Assembly (NCBI GenBank): GCA_023401045.1
Contig: JAEXEM010000389.1
Span: 1-22,683, forward strand
Direction of reading: 5' to 3'
Length of the DNA stretch: 22,683 nucleotides
DNA from: Actinomycetes bacterium
GTDB lineage: Bacteria > Actinomycetota > Actinomycetes > Actinomycetales > Cellulomonadaceae
The notes below the pieces were generated by a model that saw only the letters and a list, made by a program, of their open reading frames with translations, was not told the origin of the DNA and did no database searches. Of the stretch, positions 1-6,496 are shown in pieces (the first letter of the stretch is position 1; the number at the start of each line of letters is the position of its first letter). Both the position numbers and the translations under genes were made by a program.

Positions 1-36
1 GTGCGGGACGCGACGGTCGTCCAGCCGCCCGCCTGA
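1..36 (+). CDS. C-terminal tail of an unidentified upstream gene (partial)
   Basis: Reading frame 1 is open from the first base to a TGA at 34-36, giving only 11 residues ending in VVQPPA. All eleven sense codons end in G or C, as in the confident genes of this window, which is the main reason to think this is a genuine gene end. Too little remains to assign a family. It would converge on the minus-strand metallo-beta-lactamase-fold gene that follows. Confidence 0.45.
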   Translation: MRDATVVQPPA

Positions 37-128
37 CCGTGCGGTGAGGGACGCTGTCGGACCGTCCGCGGGGCGACGCCGCCGCCTCGCCGTCCGGCGC
101 AGCGCCCGTGCCGGCGTGACCCTCCAGC

Positions 129-152
129 ACGGTGCCCTGCGGGCGTCACCGT
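129..152. terminator. Possible bidirectional terminator hairpin
   Basis: ACGGTG at 129-134 pairs with CACCGT at 147-152. Inside it CCC at 135-137 can pair with GGG at 141-143, leaving a CGT bulge. It lies between two convergent gene ends. There is no T tract, and short GC stems are common in such DNA, so support is weak. Confidence 0.3.
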
Positions 153-158
153 CCGGCG

Positions 159-971
159 TCAGGTGAGGTCGTCGTGGTCCCCGCGGCACCAGGCCGCGTG
201 CCGCTGCGCCGACCACCGGACGACGGCCGTCGCGTCGGCCCGGATGACGCCGTCGAAGTTGTTGTAGAGCCGCTCGAAGGGGCGCCGGGCGACGTGCTCC
301 GCGACCCGTAGCGCGACCGCCCCGGACAGCGGGATGCGGTTGGGGTACGAGCGCATGAACGACGCGGTGCCGTCGGGGTTGGCGAACACCGTGTCCCCGG
401 AGAGCAGCACGCCGCGGCCGTCGGCGCCGGCCGCCCAGTGGGCGACGGCGCTGCCGGGGAAGTGCCCGCCGGGCTGCGACAGGACGACGCCCGGCAGCAC
501 CTCCCGCTCGCCGGACCACGTCTCGACGACCGGGTCGGGCCGCTGCACCCACCCGGCGTCGGGCGCGGCGACGAGCACCGGCACCCCGCCGAGCACACGG
601 CTCCACTCGACCTGGACGCCGAACATGTGCGGGTGCGACGCGGCGACCGCGACGACGTCCCCGAGCGCCCGGACCGCCGCCACCGCGGCGTCGTCGACGT
701 AGCCGACGGGGTCCCACAGCAGCATGCCCGCGGGCGTCCGCAGCAGCTTCGACTCCTGCGCGATGCCGACGCCGGGGCCCACCGTGAGGCCGAAGAGGTC
801 CGGCTCGAGCTCGCGCACGGTCACGCGGTGCCCCTCGGCCTGCAACGTCGCGAGCGTCGTCCACTCCTGCCCACCGGCGGGGACCCACTGCCGCTCGTCG
901 GCGCAGATGGGGCACACCTCGGGGCGCTGCGCGCTCTCCACGGCGCACGTGCGGCAGATCCACCAGTCCAC
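159..971 (-). CDS. MBL-fold metallo-hydrolase with N-terminal rubredoxin-like zinc ribbon
   Basis: A 270-residue protein. Residues 6-23 carry two CxxC pairs (C6, C9, C20, C23), a rubredoxin-like zinc-ribbon knuckle. The remainder resembles the metallo-beta-lactamase fold: a degenerate first metal motif SHPHMFG (H113, H115), GGHFPGS (H170) and LSGDT (D193). The usual HxHxDH lacks its Asp and final His, so metal content and activity may differ from glyoxalase-type hydrolases. The GTG start at 969-971 is chosen because GGAGG lies 5 nt upstream and the product then begins just before the ribbon. The same frame stays open far upstream, but that extension is Arg/Pro-rich and runs antisense to the DUF72 gene. 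It lies downstream of the small membrane-protein gene on the same strand, 118 nt away. Substrate unknown. Confidence 0.85.
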   Translation of the reverse strand: MDWWICRTCAVESAQRPEVCPICADERQWVPAGGQEWTTLATLQAEGHRVTVRELEPDLFGLTVGPGVGIAQESKLLRTPAGMLLWDPVGYVDDAAVAAVRALGDVVAVAASHPHMFGVQVEWSRVLGGVPVLVAAPDAGWVQRPDPVVETWSGEREVLPGVVLSQPGGHFPGSAVAHWAAGADGRGVLLSGDTVFANPDGTASFMRSYPNRIPLSGAVALRVAEHVARRPFERLYNNFDGVIRADATAVVRWSAQRHAAWCRGDHDDLT

Positions 972-1037
972 GTCGACCTCCGTGCCGTCCTCGCGGCCAT
1001 CGTGCCGCAGCCAGGGGCCGCGCGTCCCGGGTTCCGG

Positions 1038-1069
1038 GCGGGTGGGGTCCCGGACGGGCGGGGTCCCGG
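1038..1069. repeat. Two tandem copies of a 16-bp G-rich unit
   Basis: Bases 1038-1053 and 1054-1069 match at 14 of 16 positions (consensus RCGGGYGGGGTCCCGG). The repeat lies in the 118-nt gap between two minus-strand genes, and each unit contains a GGGGTCCC inverted segment. It may be a slippage duplication or an RNA structure between the genes. No known family. Confidence 0.5.
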
Positions 1070-1089
1070 GCGGCGGGACGGTGCCGGGC

Positions 1090-1452
1090 TCAGGCCCGGG
1101 ACGGCGTCCGGACGACGGTGATGCGCTCCGGGTCGACCCCCTGCGCGACGCACTGGACGACACGCTCGACGTCGTCGACCCGCGCCCCCTCGGCGAGCGC
1201 CATCGCGCCCTGGCCGGTCGGGTCCTCGGTGTCGACGTAGGCCTCGGACACGGCCGGGTCCTGCGCGCACGTCGCGACCGTCGTGAGGTCGCCGGCGACG
1301 ACGACCGTCCACGGGCCCTCCGACGGGATCTCCACGGTCGAGCGGCCGCCCCCGCCACCGAACGCACCGAGCGCGCCGACGAGCGTCGTGCCGACGAGCG
1401 CGGTGACGACGACGACGGCGGTCGTCCGGGTGCGACGGGCGCGGTCGCGCAC
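1090..1452 (-). CDS. Small membrane-anchored or secreted protein, unknown function
   Basis: A 120-residue protein. A basic N-terminus (RDRARRTRT) is followed by one hydrophobic segment at about 11-31, then a glycine run (residues 32-36) and a small extracytoplasmic domain with two cysteines, C62 and C101, that could form a disulfide. The segment could be an uncleaved anchor or a signal peptide. The GTG start at 1450-1452 has AGGAGG about 6 nt upstream. It is transcribed away from the DUF72 gene and could be co-transcribed with the MBL-fold gene downstream. I recognise no family. Confidence 0.7.
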   Translation of the reverse strand: MRDRARRTRTTAVVVVTALVGTTLVGALGAFGGGGGRSTVEIPSEGPWTVVVAGDLTTVATCAQDPAVSEAYVDTEDPTGQGAMALAEGARVDDVERVVQCVAQGVDPERITVVRTPSRA

Positions 1453-1480
1453 GGGGGGCCTCCTCGGGTGGGGTCCCGGC

Positions 1481-1486
1481 AGGGTA
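1481..1486 (-). promoter_or_regulatory. Possible -10 box for the small membrane-protein gene
   Basis: On the minus strand this reads TACCCT, matching the actinobacterial TAnnnT -10 pattern, 28 nt upstream of the GTG at 1452. No convincing -35 is seen. The implied transcript would have a leader of about 20 nt containing the AGGAGG ribosome site. Confidence 0.35.
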
Positions 1487-1534
1487 GCCCGCGGGCCTGT
1501 GAGCCCTCCGCGGGTGCGCCGCGCCGGGGCCTCC

Positions 1535-1540
1535 TAGAGT
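1535..1540 (+). promoter_or_regulatory. -10 box TAGAGT, leaderless-type promoter of the DUF72 gene
   Basis: TAGAGT is followed by exactly 7 nt and then the GTG start at 1548, which puts transcription initiation at or next to the start codon. No Shine-Dalgarno sequence precedes the start. The same -10/7-nt/start geometry recurs before hsdR and the AbiEi gene. Confidence 0.55.
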
Positions 1541-1547
1541 CGGCCGG

Positions 1548-2456
1548 GTGACCCCGGGGGACGTGCGCATCGGCATCTCCGGGTGGCGGTACGCCCCGTG
1601 GCGCGGGGTCTTCTACCCGCCCGGCCTGCCGCAGCGGCGTGAGCTCGAGTACGCGGCGCACCACCTCGGCTCGGTGGAGATCAACGGCTCGTTCTACTCG
1701 TTGCAGCGGCCCGACTCGTACCGGGCGTGGCGGGCGGAGACCCCCGAGGGCTTCGTCTTCGCCGTCAAGGGCCCGCGCTTCGTCACGCACATGAAGAAGC
1801 TCGTCGACGTCGGGACGCCGCTGGCCAACTTCTTCGCCTCCGGGGTGCTCGCCCTCGAGGACCGTACGGGCCCGGTGCTGTGGCAGCTGCCCCCGAACCT
1901 CGGGTTCGACGCCGACCGCCTCGCGCGGTTCCTCGACCTGCTGCCGCGCTCGACGGCGACCGCGGCCCGCCTCGCGGAGGGCCACGACGACAAGGTCCCC
2001 GAGGGCCGTGCGCTCACGACGGTGGAGGAGGACCGCCCGCTGCGGCACGTCCTCGAGGTCCGGCACGACTCGTTCCTCACCCCTGCGTTCCCCGAGCTGC
2101 TGCGCGCGCACGACGTCGGGCTCGTCGTCGCCGACACGGCCGGGCGCTGGCCGCACCTCGAGGACGTGACGAGCGACGTCGTCGACGTCCGTCTGCACGG
2201 CGACGAGGAGCTCTACGTCTCCGGCTACGGCGACGAGGCGCTCGACGCGTGGGCGGCGAAGGTGCGCGCCTGGTCGGCGGGGACGCCTCCCCCGGACGGC
2301 CCGCGGCTCACCGACCCGGCCCTCGACCGCCCGCGTGACGTGCACGTCTACTTCGACAACGACGCGAAGGTGCACGCGCCGTTCGACGCGATGGCGCTCG
2401 CGGCGCGGGTCGGCGTGGTGCCTCCCGGTCCCGCACCGGGAGCTGCGTTCGCGTAG
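1548..2456 (+). CDS. DUF72 domain-containing protein (YecE family)
   Basis: A 302-residue protein matching the YecE/DUF72 TIM-barrel family. The N-terminal IGISGWRY, VEINGSFYSLQRPDSYRAW, the KGPRFVTHMKKL segment, the VLWQLPPNL strand and the HVYFDNDAKVHAP segment near the C-terminus are all typical. The family's biochemical function is not established; its fold resembles nuclease-type barrels. Length is usual for the family. The GTG at 1548 is preferred because a TAGAGT -10 box lies 7 nt upstream, implying a leaderless mRNA; an in-frame GTG at 1563 is an alternative. It is divergent from the small membrane-protein gene. Confidence 0.9.
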   Translation: MTPGDVRIGISGWRYAPWRGVFYPPGLPQRRELEYAAHHLGSVEINGSFYSLQRPDSYRAWRAETPEGFVFAVKGPRFVTHMKKLVDVGTPLANFFASGVLALEDRTGPVLWQLPPNLGFDADRLARFLDLLPRSTATAARLAEGHDDKVPEGRALTTVEEDRPLRHVLEVRHDSFLTPAFPELLRAHDVGLVVADTAGRWPHLEDVTSDVVDVRLHGDEELYVSGYGDEALDAWAAKVRAWSAGTPPPDGPRLTDPALDRPRDVHVYFDNDAKVHAPFDAMALAARVGVVPPGPAPGAAFA

Positions 2457-2459
2457 GTT
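2454..2459 (+). promoter_or_regulatory. Possible -10 box for the zinc-finger gene
   Basis: TAGGTT fits TAnnnT and overlaps the TAG stop codon of the DUF72 gene. It lies 30 nt upstream of the next start, leaving room for the GAAGGAG ribosome site. No clear -35. Read-through from the DUF72 gene is equally possible. Confidence 0.3.
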
Positions 2460-2489
2460 CGTCCACGGACCCGAGCGAAGGAGCCCGCG

Positions 2490-2837
2490 ATGCAGTGCCC
2501 GGTGGACCAGACCCAGCTCGTCATGACGGAGCGTCAGGGCGTCGAGATCGACTACTGCCCGGTGTGCCGCGGCATCTGGCTCGACCGCGGCGAGCTCGAC
2601 AAGATCGTCGACCGTGCCGCGGGTGTCACGCCCGCCGCGGAGCCCGGCGCGGCCACCCACGACCCGACGGTGGGCGGTGTGTCCTACGGGTCGTACGACT
2701 GGGCGGGGGACGTGTACCCGGAGCAGCGCGACGACCGCCGCCGTGACGACGACCGGCGACGTGACGACGACCGCAGGTACCCCGGCCCTCGCCGCAAGAA
2801 GCGCGAGTCGTGGCTCGAGGACCTCTTCGACTTCTGA
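2490..2837 (+). CDS. Small TFIIB-type zinc-finger protein (zf-TFIIB family)
   Basis: A 115-residue protein. It opens with MQCPVDQTQL, followed by YCPVCRGIWLDRGELDKI, the bacterial zf-TFIIB pattern: an N-terminal Cys (C3), a CPxC knuckle and the GxWLDxGEL signature. The C-terminal half is low-complexity, with repeated RRDDDRR blocks at about residues 85-100 and a KKRESWLEDLFDF tail. Function in the family is unknown; zinc binding is inferred from the cysteines. The GAAGGAG ribosome site sits about 8 nt before the ATG. It lies 33 nt after the DUF72 gene and may share its transcript. Confidence 0.85.
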   Translation: MQCPVDQTQLVMTERQGVEIDYCPVCRGIWLDRGELDKIVDRAAGVTPAAEPGAATHDPTVGGVSYGSYDWAGDVYPEQRDDRRRDDDRRRDDDRRYPGPRRKKRESWLEDLFDF

Positions 2838-3067
2838 CCCGTGCCCCGTGAGCCGGCACCCGTGGCCCGTCCCGACGGCCGGCTACCTGCGCCCCCGGGG
2901 GACGTGCCTGGCCGTCTCGGTGCCGAGGTCCCGCCGGCGGGCCGTCGCGCTGCTCGGTGGCGCGCTGCACGAGGTCGGGTCCGTCATGACCCGGCCGTGA
3001 CGGTCCCCCTCCGGTCTCTCGCATCCGGGTGAACCTGCCGCACGTGGGTGTCCCCCCATCTGCACCG
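2838..3067. other. Gap without a recognisable gene
   Basis: Together with the operator and promoter that follow, 366 nt separate the zinc-finger gene from the LacI gene. Short open frames on both strands lack a ribosome site and the strong third-position G/C bias of real genes here. Small self-complementary GC runs occur, such as CCCGCCGGCGGG at 2930-2941 and CTCGG/CCGAG at 2916-2927, and might act as a terminator. I see no RNA gene. Confidence 0.5.
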
Positions 3068-3095
3068 ACGCGTCCGCACACGTGTGCGGACGCGT
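3068..3095. promoter_or_regulatory. Perfect 28-nt palindrome, candidate operator of the LacI-family regulator
   Basis: Every base from 3068 to 3081 pairs with its mirror in 3082-3095; the core is CCGCACACGTGTGCGG with a central CG. LacI-family regulators typically bind palindromes centred on CG and often their own promoter. The last base is the first base of the proposed -35 box. The symmetry is seen directly; the bound protein is inferred. Confidence 0.65.
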
Positions 3096-3123
3096 GGACA
3101 CCGCACCGCGGGGGGCCTATACA
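3095..3123 (+). promoter_or_regulatory. Promoter of the LacI-family regulator gene
   Basis: TGGACA at 3095-3100 (5 of 6 matches to TTGACA), a 17-nt spacer, then TATACA at 3118-3123. Transcription would start near 3130, giving a leader of about 70 nt before the ATG at 3204. It abuts the 28-nt palindrome, consistent with repression or autoregulation. Confidence 0.55.
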
Positions 3124-3203
3124 TGTCGCTTGCGTGTCGCCGGCCCGGGTCCCGGTGGCCGTGGACCCGGTCGAGCGGACGCAGACCTGGGCGAGGAGGG
3201 GCG

Positions 3204-4250
3204 ATGCGCACGACGATCCGTGACGTCGCCGTCGCCGCCGGTGTCCACCACACGACCGTGAGCCGCGCGCTCAACCCCGCGACCGCCCACCTCGTCAAGG
3301 GCGAGACCGCGACGCGCGTGCGTGCGGCGGCCGAGCGGCTGGGCTACGTGCCCGACGCGCTCGCTCGCGGGCTCAAGACGAACGCGTCGATGACCGTGGG
3401 CGTCGTCGTCCCGGACCTCGCGACACCGGTGCTCGGCCGGGTCGTGCGTGGCGTCGAGGACGTCCTCTCGCCGAGGTACGTGACCCTCGTCGTCAACACC
3501 GACGACGACGCGGAGCGTGAGCGGCAGCAGCTCGCGGCGCTGACGTCGTGGAAGGTCGACGGGCTCGTCGTCGTCGCCGACCGTGTCTCGGCGTCCCTCC
3601 AGGCGCTCGTCGACGACGGCCTGCCGGTCGTCGTCGCCAACCGGCGGGTGCGGCGCGGCGGGCTGTCGAGCGTCACCGGTGACGACGCGGCCGGGGTCAC
3701 GGCCCTCGTCGACCACCTCGTCGGTCTCGGGCACCGGCGCATCGCGTGCGTCCCCGGGCCGGCCGCGACGTCGACGGGCTCGGTGCGGGCCGCGGCGTTC
3801 CGCACCGCGATGGTCGACCACGGGCTCGAGGTCGACGAGCGGCTCGTGCGTCCAGCGGACGCGTTCCGCATCGCCGACGGCGACCGCGCCCTCACCGCCC
3901 TCGTGCGTTCCGGCGAGCGGTTCACCGCGGTCGTCGCCGGGGACGACCTGCTCGCCGTCGGGTGCTACGACGCGCTGCGCCGCCTGGGGCTGCGCTGCCC
4001 GGACGACGTCAGCGTCGTCGGCTTCGACGACATGCCGTTCGTCGACAAGCTGTGGCCGCCGCTCACGTCGGTCGCGGTGCCCCACCACGAGATCGGGCAG
4101 CAGGCGGCGCACATGCTCCTCGCGCAGCTCGAGGGCCGCGTGCCGGCCGGGTCGACCGCGCTGCTGCCGGTGTGCCTGCAGGTGAGAGGGTCGACCGCGC
4201 CCCCACCCACCGAGACGGCTCCGCCGCGGACGGGCGAGCGGCGAGGCTGA
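3204..4250 (+). CDS. LacI-family transcriptional regulator
   Basis: A 348-residue repressor-type protein of normal family length. The N-terminus MRTTIRDVAVAAGVHHTTVS is the LacI helix-turn-helix, followed by RALN and the hinge region (LGYVPDALARGLKT, about 47-59). From about residue 64 a periplasmic-binding-protein-like effector domain runs through VGVVVPDLATPV, a GHRRIACVPGP segment and DDVSVVGFDDMPF to the VPHHEIGQQAAHMLLAQL tail. The ATG at 3204 has GAGGAGGGG just upstream and starts exactly at the HTH. The frame is open further upstream through the palindrome and promoter, so a longer start is rejected. It probably controls the transport and catabolic genes that follow, with a sugar or sugar derivative as effector (inferred). 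Confidence 0.93.
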   Translation: MRTTIRDVAVAAGVHHTTVSRALNPATAHLVKGETATRVRAAAERLGYVPDALARGLKTNASMTVGVVVPDLATPVLGRVVRGVEDVLSPRYVTLVVNTDDDAERERQQLAALTSWKVDGLVVVADRVSASLQALVDDGLPVVVANRRVRRGGLSSVTGDDAAGVTALVDHLVGLGHRRIACVPGPAATSTGSVRAAAFRTAMVDHGLEVDERLVRPADAFRIADGDRALTALVRSGERFTAVVAGDDLLAVGCYDALRRLGLRCPDDVSVVGFDDMPFVDKLWPPLTSVAVPHHEIGQQAAHMLLAQLEGRVPAGSTALLPVCLQVRGSTAPPPTETAPPRTGERRG

Positions 4251-4258
4251 CGGCGCGA

Positions 4259-4280
4259 GTGCACCGGCGTGCCGGTGTGC
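4259..4280 (+). terminator. Hairpin after the LacI-family gene
   Basis: CACCGGC at 4262-4268 pairs with GCCGGTG at 4271-4277, extended by wobble and GC pairs to 4259/4280, beginning 9 nt after the stop codon. No T tract, which is common for high-GC terminators. Confidence 0.4.
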
Positions 4281-4322
4281 ACGGTGCGACGCGGGAGCGT
4301 GGCCATGCGCCACGACGGACCG

Positions 4323-4337
4323 GCTTGTCGGACAAGC
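4323..4337. promoter_or_regulatory. Candidate FadR-type GntR operator
   Basis: GCTTGTC at 4323-4329 and GACAAGC at 4331-4337 form a perfect inverted repeat around one G. The inner TTGTCGGACAA matches the FadR-subfamily consensus TNGTNNNACNA exactly. It lies 12 nt upstream of the -35 box of the gene that encodes a FadR-type regulator, so autoregulation is likely. A near copy (TTGTCGGACAC, 10 of 11) sits at 4433-4443, over the proposed start codon. Confidence 0.65.
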
Positions 4338-4349
4338 TGTGACGTTTCG

Positions 4350-4378
4350 TTGACCCTCCTGCGGGCGATTCCTAGCGT
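4350..4378 (+). promoter_or_regulatory. Promoter of the GntR-family gene and probably the transport operon
   Basis: TTGACC at 4350-4355, a 17-nt spacer and TAGCGT at 4373-4378 give a near-consensus actinobacterial promoter, with transcription expected to start near 4385. A FadR-type palindrome lies upstream and a second inverted repeat downstream. Confidence 0.65.
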
Positions 4379-4390
4379 CAGCCGTGCCGC

Positions 4391-4410
4391 ACGGTGCCAC
4401 GCGGCACCGT
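4391..4410. promoter_or_regulatory. 20-nt inverted repeat in the leader of the GntR-family gene
   Basis: ACGGTGCC at 4391-4398 and GGCACCGT at 4403-4410 are perfect complements with ACGC between. Placed just after the predicted transcription start, it could be an operator (for the LacI protein or another regulator) or a leader hairpin. A GTG at 4394 lies inside it, one reason to doubt that GTG as a start codon. Confidence 0.5.
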
Positions 4411-4432
4411 CCTCGACGAAGAGGTGAGCAAG

Positions 4433-5122
4433 TTGTCGGACACGCTGGACCCGCACGACGAGGTGGACGTCCGCCTCGTCGAGCAGATCGTCGAGCTCGG
4501 CCTGCGCGTCGGCGACGTCCTGCCGACGGAGTCGGAGATCGCCACCCGGATGCACGCCGGGCGGCCGCAGGTCCGCGAGGCGCTGCGCGTCCTCGAGGCG
4601 TTCGGGGCCGTGCGCTCACGTCAGGGCGCACGGCGGGTGTGGCTCGGGTTCCACCCGCACCGCTTCGGGCAGCACCTCGCGGCCGTCATGGGCGTCTCGG
4701 ACCGCTCGGCCGAGGAGCTCTTCGAGATCCGGCACGCGTTCGAGATCAGCCACCTCGCCGAGGTGACGGCACGGATGACGATGGCGCAGCAGGACGCGCT
4801 GCGCACGATCGTCGCCGGCATGACGACCACCGCGCGGCGCGGCCTGCCCGTCCACCGCGAGGACGAGGAGTTCCACCGGGCGCTGTTCGCGTCGGTGGAG
4901 AACCGCGTGTTCGAGGGGGTGTCGGCGGCGTTCTGGCGGCTGCACGGCTGCCTCGGGCGTGACCAGCAGCCGGAGGACGTGCAGTCGGTGGCGGCGATGC
5001 ACGCCCGGATCCTCGAGGCCGTCGTCGCGCGCGACGTCCGGCTCGCCACCCACGAGCTCGACGCGCACTTCTGGGGCGTCCGTCGACGCCTCCACGACCT
5101 GGCCGCCACCCGGCCGGCCTGA
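4433..5122 (+). CDS. GntR-family (FadR/FCD-type) transcriptional regulator
   Basis: A 229-residue regulator. The N-terminal winged helix (about residues 11-72) contains GDVLPTESEIATRM and RPQVREALRVLEAFGAV, the GntR recognition helix. The C-terminal FCD effector domain contains DEEFHRALF, MHARILEAV and LDAHFW, supplying the Asp and three His that bind metal in this family. Effectors of FCD regulators are usually carboxylates, which suits an acid-sugar pathway (inferred). Start choice is uncertain: TTG at 4433 has GAGGTGAG about 5 nt upstream; in-frame GTGs at 4424 and 4394 exist, but the first lies within that purine-rich site and the second inside an inverted repeat. The transport genes follow after 116 nt. 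Confidence 0.88.
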   Translation: MSDTLDPHDEVDVRLVEQIVELGLRVGDVLPTESEIATRMHAGRPQVREALRVLEAFGAVRSRQGARRVWLGFHPHRFGQHLAAVMGVSDRSAEELFEIRHAFEISHLAEVTARMTMAQQDALRTIVAGMTTTARRGLPVHREDEEFHRALFASVENRVFEGVSAAFWRLHGCLGRDQQPEDVQSVAAMHARILEAVVARDVRLATHELDAHFWGVRRRLHDLAATRPA

Positions 5123-5139
5123 CCCCCGCACATCGCCGA

Positions 5140-5154
5140 GGCACGGACCGTGCC
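5140..5154. promoter_or_regulatory. 15-nt inverted repeat between regulator and transporter genes
   Basis: GGCACGG at 5140-5146 and CCGTGCC at 5148-5154 are perfect complements around one A. It may be an operator or a small terminator or attenuator 18 nt after the GntR stop codon. No clear -10/-35 pair is seen between it and the binding-protein gene, so that gene may depend on the promoter at 4350. Confidence 0.4.
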
Positions 5155-5238
5155 CCGGCGCGCCCTCGCTCACGCCCAGGACCAGTTCTGAGCCAACACA
5201 TGGCCATCCACAGTTCACATGTCGCTCAAGGAGGAGCA

Positions 5239-6495
5239 ATGAAGGCACGTAGGACCGCCACTGCCGTCGCACTGGCGACGGCTGCGGTCACCGGACTCGC
5301 CGCGTGCGGCAACGGCACCGCCGTGGCCGAGGGGCCCACGACCGTCGAGTACTGGCTCTGGCAGGACGACGCCACCGACACGACGTGGACCGACCTCGCG
5401 GCGGACTTCAACGCCACGCACGACGACGTGCAGGTCAACCTCACGACGATCCCGCTCGAGCAGTACCAGGACCGGCTGCTGACGGCGGCCGCCTCGGGCA
5501 CCGGCGCGTGCGCCGCGCGCAGCAAGGACTGGTGGCTCGGGCAGTTCGCGCCGCAGGGGATGATCGCCGACATCACCGAGCAGGTCGGGGCCTGGGACGG
5601 CGCCGACGACGTCATCGACTCCCTCTGGGAGACGGGTCGTCTGCCCGGCGACGACGCGATCTACATGATGCCGCACCAGTACGTCACGCTCTGGCTCTAC
5701 TACAACAAGGACCGCTTCGCGGAGGCCGGCGTCGAGCCGCCGACGACGCAGCAGGAGTTCCTCGACGCTGCGGTGGCGCTCACCGACGCGGCCGCCGGGA
5801 AGTACGCCTTCGACGTGCGCGGTGGCGCCGGCGGCCAGGACCAGTGGATGGCGTGGATGTTCGCCGGCGGCGCGGACGTCGTCGACGCGGACGGCGACGT
5901 CGTCATCGACAGCCCCGAGGCGGTCGCCGCCAACGAGCGGTACCTGTCGGTCGTCACCGAGCTCGACGCCGCGCCCCCGGGGTCCGTCACCGCCGCGTTC
6001 GCGCCCGTCCAGACGAACTTCGCCGCCGGGACGACGGCGATGATGATCCACCACCCGGGCTCGCTCAACGCGGTCCGTGAGGTGCTCGGCGACGCCGTCG
6101 GCGTCCTGCCGGTCCCGGTCGCCGAGGGCGGCGACCCGGCCACCCTCACGTCGATGAGCGGCAACGTCGTCCTCGAGTCCTGCAAGGACAAGGAGGCCGC
6201 CTTCGAGTGGATCTCCTGGCTCGCCACCGAGGAGCCCATGCGCGCGATCTCCACGTCGATCCAGGGCCAGCTCCCGGTCCTCGAGTCGGTCGCCTCGGCC
6301 GAGCCCTTCTCGACCGACGCCGACCTGCAGCTCGCGATCGACGCCGCCCGCACCGCGAAGAGCTGGCCGGCCCTGCCGGGCGTCGCGCAGCTCGCCGCCA
6401 AGGAGTTCCAGACGCAGGTGCAGATCGCCCTCCAGGGCCAGCAGACGAGCGAGGAGATGCTGACGAAGCTCGCCGGCCTCCTCGCCGAGGACTGA
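5239..6495 (+). CDS. Sugar ABC transporter solute-binding lipoprotein
   Basis: A 418-residue extracellular binding protein of the family 1 (MalE/UgpB-like) class. A lipoprotein signal (MKARRTATAV, hydrophobic core, lipobox LAAC with C23) implies export and lipidation, anchoring the protein to the outer face of the membrane. The mature part has VEYWLWQDD, LTTIPLEQYQDRLLTAAASGTG, VTLWLYYNKDRFAEAGVEPPTT and the FEWISWLATEEPM segment typical of the family. Two further cysteines, C91 and about C315, could form a disulfide. The ATG at 5239 is chosen because AAGGAGGAG lies just upstream and the signal peptide begins there; the in-frame ATG at 5200 would add 13 residues before the signal. It is the first of three transport genes. 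The ligand is presumably an oligosaccharide, sugar or sugar acid. Confidence 0.92.
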   Translation: MKARRTATAVALATAAVTGLAACGNGTAVAEGPTTVEYWLWQDDATDTTWTDLAADFNATHDDVQVNLTTIPLEQYQDRLLTAAASGTGACAARSKDWWLGQFAPQGMIADITEQVGAWDGADDVIDSLWETGRLPGDDAIYMMPHQYVTLWLYYNKDRFAEAGVEPPTTQQEFLDAAVALTDAAAGKYAFDVRGGAGGQDQWMAWMFAGGADVVDADGDVVIDSPEAVAANERYLSVVTELDAAPPGSVTAAFAPVQTNFAAGTTAMMIHHPGSLNAVREVLGDAVGVLPVPVAEGGDPATLTSMSGNVVLESCKDKEAAFEWISWLATEEPMRAISTSIQGQLPVLESVASAEPFSTDADLQLAIDAARTAKSWPALPGVAQLAAKEFQTQVQIALQGQQTSEEMLTKLAGLLAED

Positions 6496-6496
6496 C

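Noticed and set aside
972..2660. Upstream extension of the MBL-fold frame to 833 residues on the minus strand
   Set aside because: The added part is Arg/Pro/Val-rich, antisense to the DUF72 and zinc-finger genes, and has no recognisable domain. The GTG at 971 has a good ribosome site.
2841..3032. 63-codon plus-strand open frame in the gap before the LacI-family gene
   Set aside because: No ribosome site, many codons ending in A or T compared with neighbours, and no recognisable sequence feature.
3048..3203. 52-codon N-terminal extension of the LacI-family gene
   Set aside because: It would run through the 28-nt palindrome and the promoter; the helix-turn-helix begins right at the ATG at 3204, which has a strong ribosome site.
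5511..5560. Possible frameshift in the solute-binding protein around the GACAARSKDWW segment
   Set aside because: The sequence after SGTG departs from the common GPDV pattern, but the other frames do not restore it, codon bias stays strong on both sides, and C91 could pair with C315; treated as natural variation.
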